From Ktedonobacterales bacterium (GTDB lineage: Bacteria; Chloroflexota; Ktedonobacteria; Ktedonobacterales; JADMIN01): a stretch of 10,992 nt of DNA. The first letter of the stretch is position 1. Each line of letters starts with the position of its first letter. The notes under the pieces are model-generated. The model was not told the DNA's origin and did no database searches. It saw nothing but the letters and a program-made list of their open reading frames with translations. Location: contig JAICKD010000043.1 in assembly GCA_025928125.1 (NCBI GenBank), positions 1 to 10,992 on the forward strand, given 5' to 3'. This document shows positions 1 through 6,503 of the stretch, one piece after another. The translations under genes were made by a program, and so were the position numbers.

Positions 1-1
1 C

Positions 2-163
2 CGCGCCGAACTGGTTGAGCGCGGTGTGGAGGTCAGCAAGATTGTCCATTATGAGAACGGGGTGCAGTCCGAGGGGAAAGGCGGCGAGTGGAACTCGTTC
101 ATCTACTTCAGCGACCCAGATGGCAATAGCTGGGCGGTGCAAGAGCGTCCCGCCAGTAGCTGA
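2..163 (+). CDS. VOC/glyoxalase-superfamily protein, C-terminal end (partial)
   Basis: The reading frame enters from the left edge and ends at TGA 161-163, leaving 53 residues. It ends with FSDPDGNSWAVQERPASS. The F-x-DPDGN-x-W-x-x-QE pattern is the typical last beta strand of vicinal oxygen chelate (glyoxalase/bleomycin resistance/dioxygenase) domains. The Glu of VQE (residue 48 of the visible part) is the usual metal-ligand position. The preceding helix-strand (ELVERGVEVSKIV) also fits the C-terminal half of such a domain. Substrate and reaction cannot be told from this fragment; VOC proteins include lyases, dioxygenases and antibiotic-binding proteins. Family assignment is fairly sure, function is not. 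The start lies outside the window. The gene converges on the SUKH gene on the other strand. Confidence 0.8.
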   Translation, partial: RAELVERGVEVSKIVHYENGVQSEGKGGEWNSFIYFSDPDGNSWAVQERPASS

Positions 164-187
164 TGGGACTAGCTTGTTATCACATAC

Positions 188-232
188 ACAATTTGGCCCG
201 GGGTCTGGAAGCATGATCCCGGGCCAAATTGT
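188..232. terminator. Strong hairpin, probable bidirectional terminator
   Basis: An 18-bp inverted repeat pairs 188-205 with 215-232 around a 9-nt loop. Seventeen of 18 pairs are Watson-Crick and one is G:U. The arms contain ACAATTTGGCCCGGG and its exact complement. It lies 24 bp after the VOC stop codon and 121 bp beyond the SUKH stop codon, between convergent genes. The outer pairs are A/T-rich and the core is G/C-rich on both strands, as expected for a symmetric terminator, although there is no long T run. Termination is inferred from position and structure. Confidence 0.6.
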
Positions 233-353
233 ACTCAGGCGCCCGGAGCGGTCAGTTCTCCAACGTACAGCATAACGACCTTGATCGCGCATGCTCACGG
301 CTCATCGACAGACCAGTCGTCAGGCAGTTTGCCGCGTAGGACTTACTGAGCTG

Positions 354-1154
354 CTAATACCTGTTTTTCTCGCGTCCGGCATCCTCGACATATGCCCAAT
401 AGATCGCATGCTCAGCATCGTGCGCAAGGTCAGTATCTTTTGGCGGTCTTTCCCAAATATGCCAATGTGGGCCGAAGCGATACAGCCCGCGCCATACCTC
501 ATCGGAGCCAGGCAGGTCACCCGCCTCAACCATCTCAGAAGAGAGCTCGGCGTGAATTCTCTGCGTCGAGTACCACCTGTTGTCGAGCCAGCGCTCAAGC
601 CAAACGCTGAGTGAAGGCTCAGCCAATGCCATAAACCAGACTGGAAGGGGAACAGGCTCGGGATCGGAGTTGTCCACGATAACGTCAGGCAAGTCATCCC
701 AGTAGGCAACATCGTACACGTGTCCAGTCAGCATACTGATTGCTGTATACCCATCAGTTTGACTCGACCCGATCTCGATAAAACTCTTAGGCAATGAGTC
801 AACGATGACATAGCTGCCTGGATGACGCAGCAGCGCCTCCTCGATTCGCGGGTGTAATTGCCAGTCGCTTTGGATGGAAAGATCCTCGACACCACAGAAA
901 ACATCTACAGGTCCAAGGCGGACTCCGCCGTTGGCAATCTCAGTGTAGAGACGGCGCAGGTCTTCAGGCAAGGTGTAGCCGAGCCGCTCCTCAGCTGCAT
1001 GCACCTCGTCCTCGGTCGTCGGCGAGAACCACCTGAACTTGTTACCGTTGAGCCAGTAATACGGGTCCAGATCCCAATCGGGGCGCAACGTATTGCCCTC
1101 GTAGATGGCGTGCAGTCGCGACCAGACATTATGTGCCGGATCAGCGGATGTCAC
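354..1154 (-). CDS. SUKH superfamily (SMI1/KNR4) protein
   Basis: This encodes 266 residues from a GTG start. A GGGAG-type ribosome site sits about 6 nt upstream on the minus strand and supports that start. Residues about 47-80 carry the SUKH signature: a Glu-containing helix (EVHAAEERLGYTLPEDL), then RRLYTEIANGG, matching the family pattern of E..LG..LP..(Y/L)...NGG. The remainder fits the mixed alpha/beta tail of SMI1/KNR4 proteins, and the protein is longer than a minimal SUKH domain. No signal peptide or membrane segment is visible, so it is probably cytoplasmic. Many bacterial SUKH proteins are immunity proteins that neutralise polymorphic or contact-dependent toxins, often in clusters. 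Here it stands alone with no toxin in view, so an immunity role is only inference. The C-terminal half is rich in Trp and acidic residues. Confidence 0.8.
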   Translation of the reverse strand: MTSADPAHNVWSRLHAIYEGNTLRPDWDLDPYYWLNGNKFRWFSPTTEDEVHAAEERLGYTLPEDLRRLYTEIANGGVRLGPVDVFCGVEDLSIQSDWQLHPRIEEALLRHPGSYVIVDSLPKSFIEIGSSQTDGYTAISMLTGHVYDVAYWDDLPDVIVDNSDPEPVPLPVWFMALAEPSLSVWLERWLDNRWYSTQRIHAELSSEMVEAGDLPGSDEVWRGLYRFGPHWHIWERPPKDTDLAHDAEHAIYWAYVEDAGREKNRY

Positions 1155-1543
1155 GGTGACTCTCCCACTCTACACAACGTCGGCAAGCGGTAATCTGCCA
1201 GCTTATTCTTCTTACATCGACGAATCGGGCAATCAAGAACGCGCGGAAGTCCACGAGTATCATACCAGCATCGGATGGCCTTCGGACGTTCAGGCTGCGC
1301 CTCAGGATTTTCTAGCGTCTATCAGCTATGCGTTATTGGTCGTGGTATACGTTCGGATACATCAATATGCACTGTTCCAAGCCAGGCACAGCACATGCGA
1401 CTGGTCTCGCGTATACCGCACGTCCCATCCTGCTTTGTTGTCTCTGCTCATGCGTCACGTAGCGCCAGATTGTCTGGATATTCCCACAAGAGCGCTCTTC
1501 CCAATAAATCGCGTCTTCCTGTCGGCCTTCGAAGGAGTCCGCC
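1155..1543. other. Divergent intergenic region between SUKH gene and antiporter gene
   Basis: This 389-bp stretch holds no convincing gene; open frames across it are short, lack ribosome sites and resemble no family. It must carry the promoters of both flanking genes. It is richer in A/T words than its neighbours and contains several GTAT/ATAC elements: 1257-1265, the inverted pair GGTATACG at 1344-1351 and CGTATACC at 1410-1417, plus the palindrome AGAGCGCTCT at 1491-1500. I could not find a good -35/-10 pair for the antiporter. Confidence 0.6.
1259..1267 (-). promoter_or_regulatory. Possible extended -10 promoter element for the SUKH gene
   Basis: Read on the minus strand this is TGGTATGAT, an extended -10 (TGn plus TATGAT, one change from TATAAT), about 105 bp upstream of the GTG start. 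No good -35 box is seen at 16-18 bp, which is tolerated for extended -10 promoters. The element overlaps the small palindrome GTATCATAC. This is a weak prediction from pattern only. Confidence 0.25.
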
Positions 1544-2797
1544 ATGGTGACACCTGCCACGTTCACCGGGCTTGAGATTATCGCTGCCGTTGCGTTCGCC
1601 GTGCCGCTCGCGCTTGACCTGTTGCATCTGCGCCTGCTTCCCGCAGTGGTGTTTGAGGTGCTGGCTGGCATTGTCATCGGGCCGTACGGGCTGGGTTGGG
1701 TGATCGCGGATGAACCAATACAAATCTTCTCCCTCATCGGCCTCGGATTCCTACTCTTCCTGGCTGGCATGGAGGTCGATGTCGCGCGTTTTCGCGGTCC
1801 GCTCTTCCGCCGGGCGCTCATTGCTTTTGGGTGTACAGTTGTTCTGGCCTTGCTTGTTGGCGTCCTCTTCCATGCCATGGGACTCATCCAGTCGCCGCTG
1901 TTCTTCGGGAACATCCTCGTGGCGACATCTCTCGGCGTGATTCTTCCCCCGCTCAAAGGCGCTGGAGTGGTGGATTCGCCGTTTGGCCAACTGGTCATTC
2001 TCTCTGCGACCCTCGCCGAGTTTGGATCGCTGATCCTGCTGACAGTGCTATTTTCCACTATCGTGGTGAGCACAGCGACAAGTCTCGTTTTCCTCGTCTG
2101 CTTCACATTTCTCGCCGTGGGCGTTATCGCGGTGGTGCTGCGGGCGGAGCGGTCGAAGCGTCTCACTGCGCTGCTGATCCGGCTCAGCGACTCGACGGCG
2201 CAGATCCGGATACGTGGGGCCTGGACGCTGCTAGCGGCGTTTGTCGCTCTGGCTGTGCAGGGCTTTGGCCTCTCGACGATTCTCGGCGCCTTTATCGCGG
2301 GCGTCGTAATCCGCATCCTCGACCCCGATGAGTCGACCCGCCATCCTCAATTTCGCATGAAGCTCGACGCCATAGGCTATGGCGTATTTATTCCCATCTT
2401 CTTCGTGACGATTGGCTTGCAGTTTGATCTACCGGCGTTGACATCGAGTTCCCGAGCGATTGCGCTGGTACCGCTCTTTCTCCTGGCGCTACTCCTCGTA
2501 CACGGGATACCAGCCTTGCTCTATCGTCCGCTGCTGGGCAACACGCGCGCCTATGCCGCAGGTCTGTTTCAAGCGACATCGCTCACCTTCATTCTCGCCG
2601 CCGTTCAGATTGGCGTCGTGCTCAATCTCATCTCGACGGCGACCAGCGCGGCGCTCACGGCGGCAGCGCTCCTCTCGATCCTGATCTTTCCCTTCCTGGG
2701 GCTATTCCTGCTCAGGCGTGCCAGCGTCCAGGAGTCGGAACGGGCGGCGATGGCCGAGGCGGTTGATAGCTCAGTGAGCCGTGAGAACGAGCTGTAG
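1544..2797 (+). CDS. Cation:proton antiporter, CPA2/Kef-type Na+/H+ exchanger family
   Basis: This encodes 417 residues from ATG, with AAGGAG at 1532-1537 spaced 6 nt before the start. It is an integral membrane protein with about 11-13 hydrophobic helices covering residues 8-392 and a short polar tail (RRASVQESERAAM...). Family landmarks are AGIVIGPYGLG (41-51), FLAGMEVDV (72-80), the discontinuous-helix motif ATSLGVILPPLKGAG (127-141), GAFIAGVVI (248-256) and PIFFVTIGLQFDL (283-295). These identify the Na_H_Exchanger fold (PF00999), which swaps protons for Na+ or K+ across the inner membrane. At the core helix where Kef/NapA-type proteins usually have a DD or ND pair, this protein reads SATLAEFGS with Glu159. 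That change could alter stoichiometry or ion preference (inference). There is no C-terminal TrkA-N/RCK domain as in KefB/KefC. It appears monocistronic, since the next start is 240 bp away. Confidence 0.88.
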   Translation: MVTPATFTGLEIIAAVAFAVPLALDLLHLRLLPAVVFEVLAGIVIGPYGLGWVIADEPIQIFSLIGLGFLLFLAGMEVDVARFRGPLFRRALIAFGCTVVLALLVGVLFHAMGLIQSPLFFGNILVATSLGVILPPLKGAGVVDSPFGQLVILSATLAEFGSLILLTVLFSTIVVSTATSLVFLVCFTFLAVGVIAVVLRAERSKRLTALLIRLSDSTAQIRIRGAWTLLAAFVALAVQGFGLSTILGAFIAGVVIRILDPDESTRHPQFRMKLDAIGYGVFIPIFFVTIGLQFDLPALTSSSRAIALVPLFLLALLLVHGIPALLYRPLLGNTRAYAAGLFQATSLTFILAAVQIGVVLNLISTATSAALTAAALLSILIFPFLGLFLLRRASVQESERAAMAEAVDSSVSRENEL

Positions 2798-2969
2798 TGG
2801 CGGCGAGCGAAGACATACGCCCCGCGCGAATCAGGTGACCAATCGTTCCCCACGCCATGTGTATCTACCTGTGACTCGTTGCCCGCACCCACACTCGCGC
2901 ATACCACTGCTGACGCCAGCGTGAAGGAATCCTCCGGGGCGGCCTTTGTATGGAGAGCGAGCGACGATG

Positions 2970-2990
2970 AGGTTCACCTGCCGTGAAACT
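2970..2990. promoter_or_regulatory. Imperfect inverted repeat upstream of the secreted-protein gene
   Basis: AGGTTCAC at 2970-2977 and GTGAAACT at 2983-2990 form a 7-of-8 inverted repeat around 5 nt, 47 bp before the start codon at 3038. Position and size fit a small operator, but no regulator is known and chance occurrence is plausible. Confidence 0.2.
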
Positions 2991-3037
2991 CTGCGCCGTA
3001 TGACTAGCGGGGCTAACACAACCAGGAGGAGTATTCA

Positions 3038-5083
3038 ATGCGACCCGTATCCATTCTTGCCAGCCTGAGGCGACATGCAGTCGTACCTCGTATCATTCTC
3101 GCGGTGCTTCTGAGTGGCGCCATGGCGGGAATCACTGCCAGCGCAGCACATGCCAACCCACGCGCAAACGACTCCGCGAATGCGCACGCGATACACGCGA
3201 GCACGGAGCTTGATCTGCTGAGCCACAACCTCGGGCGAGTCCTAGAGCATCCAGCGATTCATAACCTCTTCCTGTCGCGTAGCTGGGATAGCGACAATCC
3301 CGCTAACCTGAGCAGCAGCGCTATCAACAACTTTACGCAAACACTCGTCAGCGATGGCTACTTTGATGGCGCTGGCCAGTATGGCGTTCACAGCCCATCG
3401 TTCACTGGATCGGATGGACAGGCCCTTATCTGCCCCTCGCCCACCGTGGATGGGGAGACCGCCTTCGGAGCCATCATCGCGTGGCTGGTCTGTGAGACAT
3501 CAGCCAGCCCCATCCCGTTTACGACACTCACCGGAATCCCGGGCGCCGACGATAATTCGCTGTATGTGGTCTATCTCCCGGTTGGCGTTCGAGTGAATGA
3601 TATCGTCGCCAAGAGCTGCGACGACTTCGGGGCATACCACTTCAACGCCGATACCCCCTCATGGGATACCTTCTTCGGTGTGCCGTTTGTGCATAATCGG
3701 GATCTGGTCTTTGCCGTAGTCCCGGCGGAGTGCGCCCATGGCTCGTTTGACTCGCTCACCGCGCTTGCCAGCCACGAGATCATCGAAGCGGCGACCGACC
3801 CAGACATCGGGAAGGGCTGGATTGATGACTCGCAGTTGATCTTCAACGGCGATATTCTGAAAAAGGGCGAGGCCTCCGACATCTGCGAACTCAACGAGGG
3901 CGACTTCGGTATGCCACCCGTGCAGATGCCAGGTGGACTGCTCGTCTCGCCCTACTGGTCGAATAGCGCTGGCGTGTGCGTACCCATTGTGCGCCATGTG
4001 AATCTCGACGAGGCGGGATTGCCCACCTCTGTGCCACATTTCGCCACGTTCAATGGCGAGAGTGTCGTCCTTCCATTCAACGCGGTCATCACTGACGCCT
4101 CCACGCACACATACAGCTTCCCGTCTCCGGTGGACGATCCGAACCCTGGCATTCGCTACATCACGTCCGCGCAGCCGACGACGATCGATGGAAGCAAGGA
4201 TGTCCATGATGTCGCCACTTATATCACGCAGTATTTCCTGACGGTACAGGCGACACCACCAGCCGCCGCGATAGCGGATGCCAGTCTGACGCCGAGCGCG
4301 TGGGAAGACAGCGGCAGCAGTGTAACCGTCTCCACCGATTCCCAGATCGTTCTGGATGCGAATAACCGCTACGCCTTCGATCACTGGAGCGACGACACCA
4401 CTGGCGCAGCGCCGTTGACTGCGATTCTGATGGATGGCCCGAAGACCGCAACCGCGAACTATGTGTTGCAGCATCTACTGACGGTGAACGTGAGCGGCCT
4501 GGACGCCAACAGCACGACGATCACCAACGGAGCGATTACCCTAGGTACAGCCAGCGCCTCGGCGCCGCTCGTCGTCTGGGTGAATGACGGTCCACTGGCG
4601 CTCGACGCCAGCGCAAACGTCAACGGCCCTGACGGAAAACAGTATTTCTTTCAGGGCTTCTCCCCGGCGGCGCCCGCCACGCTGACCGCGCCATTCACCA
4701 CGACGGCGCAGTATGAGACCATAGCGCAGCTTATCGCGGACGCGCTGGCGAATGGAGGCATCAGCGGGCCAGGCGCGGGAGGTCAGGCCATTGTCTTCAC
4801 CCAACAGTTCGCCGCAGTGCAGGCCGATATGGGCGGACACAAGTATGCGCAGGCGCTAGGTGATGCGCAGTCTTTCATCAGCCATGTGCAGGCGCAATCC
4901 AGCAAAAAGGTGACCACCAGCATCGCGCGGACCTTCCAGCTCGATGCGCTCCTGGTGTATCACAACGCGCTCTGCCTGGCGGGCGCCGCTGGGCAGATCA
5001 CCCCGGCTACTGCCGCCGCTGACTACACGTTTTACAGTAACCTCGTAGCGAGTCTCGGAGGGACTGTGCTACCGCCGTGCTAG
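3038..5083 (+). CDS. Secreted modular protein: HExxE-containing domain, InlB-like repeats, FIMAH-like C-terminus
   Basis: This encodes 681 residues from ATG, with a strong AGGAGGA at 3024-3030 and a 7-nt spacer. Residues 1-39 form a signal peptide: Arg-rich start, hydrophobic core, probable cleavage after AHA39. Residues about 55-320 form the N-terminal domain. It has six cysteines (132, 152, 194, 232, 283, 314), suggesting disulfides, and the motif ASHEIIEAATDPDIGKGW (244-261) followed by GEASDIC (277-283). Such an HE..EA.TDP...GW...E..D.C layout recalls bacterial relatives of the phosphate-induced/EXORDIUM protein family, and it could bind a metal through H246 and E247; enzyme activity is unproven. 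Residues about 397-476 match a divergent InlB B-repeat (Y.FDHWSDD...MDGPKTATANY). A second, weaker copy spans about 479-560. Residues about 563-650 match the FIMAH-type helical domain (SFISHVQAQSSKKVT). No membrane anchor or sortase signal is seen, so it is probably released or loosely wall-bound. The substrate is unknown. Confidence 0.85.
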   Translation: MRPVSILASLRRHAVVPRIILAVLLSGAMAGITASAAHANPRANDSANAHAIHASTELDLLSHNLGRVLEHPAIHNLFLSRSWDSDNPANLSSSAINNFTQTLVSDGYFDGAGQYGVHSPSFTGSDGQALICPSPTVDGETAFGAIIAWLVCETSASPIPFTTLTGIPGADDNSLYVVYLPVGVRVNDIVAKSCDDFGAYHFNADTPSWDTFFGVPFVHNRDLVFAVVPAECAHGSFDSLTALASHEIIEAATDPDIGKGWIDDSQLIFNGDILKKGEASDICELNEGDFGMPPVQMPGGLLVSPYWSNSAGVCVPIVRHVNLDEAGLPTSVPHFATFNGESVVLPFNAVITDASTHTYSFPSPVDDPNPGIRYITSAQPTTIDGSKDVHDVATYITQYFLTVQATPPAAAIADASLTPSAWEDSGSSVTVSTDSQIVLDANNRYAFDHWSDDTTGAAPLTAILMDGPKTATANYVLQHLLTVNVSGLDANSTTITNGAITLGTASASAPLVVWVNDGPLALDASANVNGPDGKQYFFQGFSPAAPATLTAPFTTTAQYETIAQLIADALANGGISGPGAGGQAIVFTQQFAAVQADMGGHKYAQALGDAQSFISHVQAQSSKKVTTSIARTFQLDALLVYHNALCLAGAAGQITPATAAADYTFYSNLVASLGGTVLPPC

Positions 5084-5105
5084 CCTGCATGGCTCAAATG
5101 GGAAA

Positions 5106-5124
5106 GCCACCCGTATGAGGTGGC
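5106..5124 (+). terminator. Small hairpin after the secreted-protein gene, possible terminator
   Basis: GCCACC (5106-5111) pairs with GGTGGC (5119-5124) around a 7-nt loop, 22 bp past the stop codon. There is no T run after it, so intrinsic termination is possible but weak. Confidence 0.35.
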
Positions 5125-5188
5125 GCCGTGGACCGGTGTGATGCTCTATAGCGTCATTCCGGCCCATGGGTGATTTGTAAGCCTATCC

Positions 5189-5305
5189 TCACGTTGACGA
5201 TGGCATGGGCTTCGGCGTCATGCCTAGCAGCGCCATTTCGTGGAGCAAGGTCGCGGGCAGCCCCTCATCCAGTGGGCGGGGGGTGTAGCCGAGCTCACGC
5301 AGTGG
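5189..5305 (-). pseudogene. Remnant of an NAD-dependent epimerase/dehydratase (SDR) C-terminus
   Basis: Immediately downstream of the Rieske stop codon, in a different minus-strand frame, lie 38 codons ending in TGA (5189-5191). The peptide begins PLRELGYTPRPLDEGLPATL. The pattern (A/L)RELG(Y/F).PRPL.EGL is the hallmark of the C-terminal tail of extended SDR enzymes such as nucleotide-sugar epimerases and dihydroflavonol-reductase-like proteins, where it precedes the last helix. Nothing of the Rossmann fold (GxxGxxG, YxxxK) is present upstream; the codons before it belong to the Rieske gene in another frame. It has no start codon of its own next to a ribosome site. The simplest reading is that an epimerase gene once lay here and was mostly deleted when the Rieske gene came to lie against it. 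The resemblance is by eye and the match is short. Confidence 0.55.
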
Positions 5306-5306
5306 C

Positions 5307-6191
5307 CTACTGCTCCTGCCCCATGGCGCGGATCTCGATCTTGCCATCGCGCACACGAGTCTCGTACACCGGCTGCGGGAAGGTGGCTGGACCATTCACG
5401 ATCCTGCCGTCGTTCAGGCGGAAACGCGATCCGTGCCAGGGACAGACTACGCAGCCATTCTCAACCTTTCCCTCCGCAAGCGGGCCGCCAAGGTGCGAGC
5501 AGGTTGCGGCGAGGGTATAGACCAGACCCTGCTGGCGTGTCACCAGCACCGGAACATCCGCAATCGTCACGCGCTTGAGATCTCCCTCATGCAGTTCGTC
5601 ATCGGCGATGGCATGCTGCCAGGTATCGGGCAACTCTTGCTCCGGGATGTGCGTGACGCCGAGGCGCTCCCCGTAGACCAAGCCGCCACCAATATAGCCG
5701 GAGACGACCACCATGCTGTAGCCCAGAGCCGCGATTGCCTTGCCAACGCCTCTCCGGCCACGCAGACGGCAGAGGAGTGATGCGCTGTACAATCCCGTCG
5801 CGATAATGTTGAGCGCCGCATGGGTGAACCCGAGACGGCGCTGGCGGCCGACTGTATACTGCCATTGAGCGGCGCCTGTGACGGCGGAGGCGAGAGCGCC
5901 AAGCAAGCCGACTGCCAGCGCGGTATCCGCGCCCGCATTGAAACGGGATCGGCGGCTAATCGTGCCGAGGCCATCAAGCGTGAGCGTCATCGTCCAGGCT
6001 CCGACGGGAATATCGGTCAGCATGGGATGCAGCGGGTGGCCGAGCCAGACGCCGTTCAGGAAGTCACTTAGGGGAGTTGGTTGACCTCCTGGCTGCGTAA
6101 GTATCTTGCTGACGGCTCCAGCTACTGTCTCGCTTGGCGCTTCGAGCCACTCCTGGTCCTCAATCGCATTCATGGTTTCGAGCAGTTCCAT
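5307..6191 (-). CDS. Membrane-anchored Rieske [2Fe-2S] protein with DUF2231 domain
   Basis: This encodes 294 residues from the ATG at 6189-6191, preceded by GGAG with a 6-nt spacer. An in-frame ATG at 6293 would add 34 residues, but it has no ribosome site and its extension looks non-conserved. Residues about 41-175 form a DUF2231-type membrane domain: GHPLHPMLTDIPVGAW (51-66), then hydrophobic helices near 89-110, 122-142 and 153-172. Residues about 205-290 form a Rieske domain with both ligand boxes: C231-S-H233 (CSHLGGPL) and C250-P-W-H253 (CPWHGSRF). The Rieske domain binds a 2Fe-2S cluster through two Cys and two His and passes single electrons. The membrane domain may be a quinone- or haem-linked partner, but this is inference. 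No oxygenase catalytic domain is present, so it is an electron-transfer ferredoxin-like protein rather than a dioxygenase. Its gene faces the secreted-protein gene and ends against an SDR remnant. Confidence 0.88.
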   Translation of the reverse strand: MELLETMNAIEDQEWLEAPSETVAGAVSKILTQPGGQPTPLSDFLNGVWLGHPLHPMLTDIPVGAWTMTLTLDGLGTISRRSRFNAGADTALAVGLLGALASAVTGAAQWQYTVGRQRRLGFTHAALNIIATGLYSASLLCRLRGRRGVGKAIAALGYSMVVVSGYIGGGLVYGERLGVTHIPEQELPDTWQHAIADDELHEGDLKRVTIADVPVLVTRQQGLVYTLAATCSHLGGPLAEGKVENGCVVCPWHGSRFRLNDGRIVNGPATFPQPVYETRVRDGKIEIRAMGQEQ

Positions 6192-6197
6192 CGCAGA

Positions 6198-6201
6198 CTC
6201 C
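6198..6201 (-). promoter_or_regulatory. Ribosome binding site that decides the Rieske start
   Basis: On the minus strand GGAG lies 6 nt before the ATG at 6189-6191. The two upstream in-frame ATGs (6201-6203 and 6291-6293) lack a properly spaced site. Confidence 0.5.
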
Positions 6202-6427
6202 ATCCTGCCGAATGCGGCGCGTCCTGCCCGTTCATGCTCGTGTGCGTGATCTGGTGACAGAGCGCTCTTTGGCGCCGTCAGACGACTGCACATCCTATGC
6301 CATTATCAGAACTTGCTGAATAGCGGGTTGGAAAACGTCGGCTGATCGCGGGCTGAGGGCAGGGTGGCGCCCAACCTCGAGGGAGCGGTCATTGCGCTAG
6401 TCGTGGGGAGGGATGAATCTATTCTCC

Positions 6428-6455
6428 CTTTCACGCATGTGATTTGTCCTATACT
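6428..6455 (+). promoter_or_regulatory. Possible promoter for the DUF488 gene
   Basis: TATACT at 6450-6455 is a good -10 match. The best -35 candidate, CTTTCA at 6428-6433 (16-bp spacing), matches TTGACA at only 3 of 6 bases. Transcription from here would start near 6462, after the TTG at 6444, which supports the ATG at 6504 as the real start. Confidence 0.35.
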
Positions 6456-6494
6456 CCAACAGTGAGCTACGTCCCTCCTTGTCCACATGTGAGT

Positions 6495-6498
6495 GGAG
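6495..6498 (+). promoter_or_regulatory. Ribosome binding site that decides the DUF488 start
   Basis: GGAG lies 5 nt before ATG 6504. The alternative in-frame TTG at 6444 has no ribosome site and overlaps the probable -10 box. Confidence 0.5.
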
Positions 6499-6503
6499 CT
6501 GTT

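Larger units (their letters stand above)
6192..6503. other. Divergent intergenic region, Rieske gene / DUF488 gene
   Basis: This 312-bp region lies between the preferred starts. About 100 bp on the left could instead code for an N-terminal extension of the Rieske protein. A hairpin with one bulge (AGGGATGAA 6409-6417, loop TCTA, TTCTCCCT 6422-6429) lies just upstream of the probable DUF488 promoter and might act as an operator. A GATAAT word near 6303-6308 on the minus strand could be a -10 box for the Rieske gene. Nothing else was recognised. Confidence 0.45.

Noticed and set aside
1333..2316. Long minus-strand frame (327 codons) opposite the antiporter gene
   Set aside because: It is rich in Arg, Ser, Thr and Pro, as expected for the antisense of a membrane-protein gene. 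It has no domain, and the plus-strand antiporter explains the region fully.
3659..4474. Minus-strand frame of 271 codons inside the secreted-protein gene
   Set aside because: It is rich in Arg and Val, matches no family and has no ribosome site. The plus strand has a signal peptide and clear domains.
6192..6293. N-terminal extension of the Rieske protein to the ATG at 6291-6293
   Set aside because: The extension has no ribosome site and is polar, unlike the family's start. The ATG at 6189-6191 has GGAG 6 nt upstream. It cannot be fully excluded.
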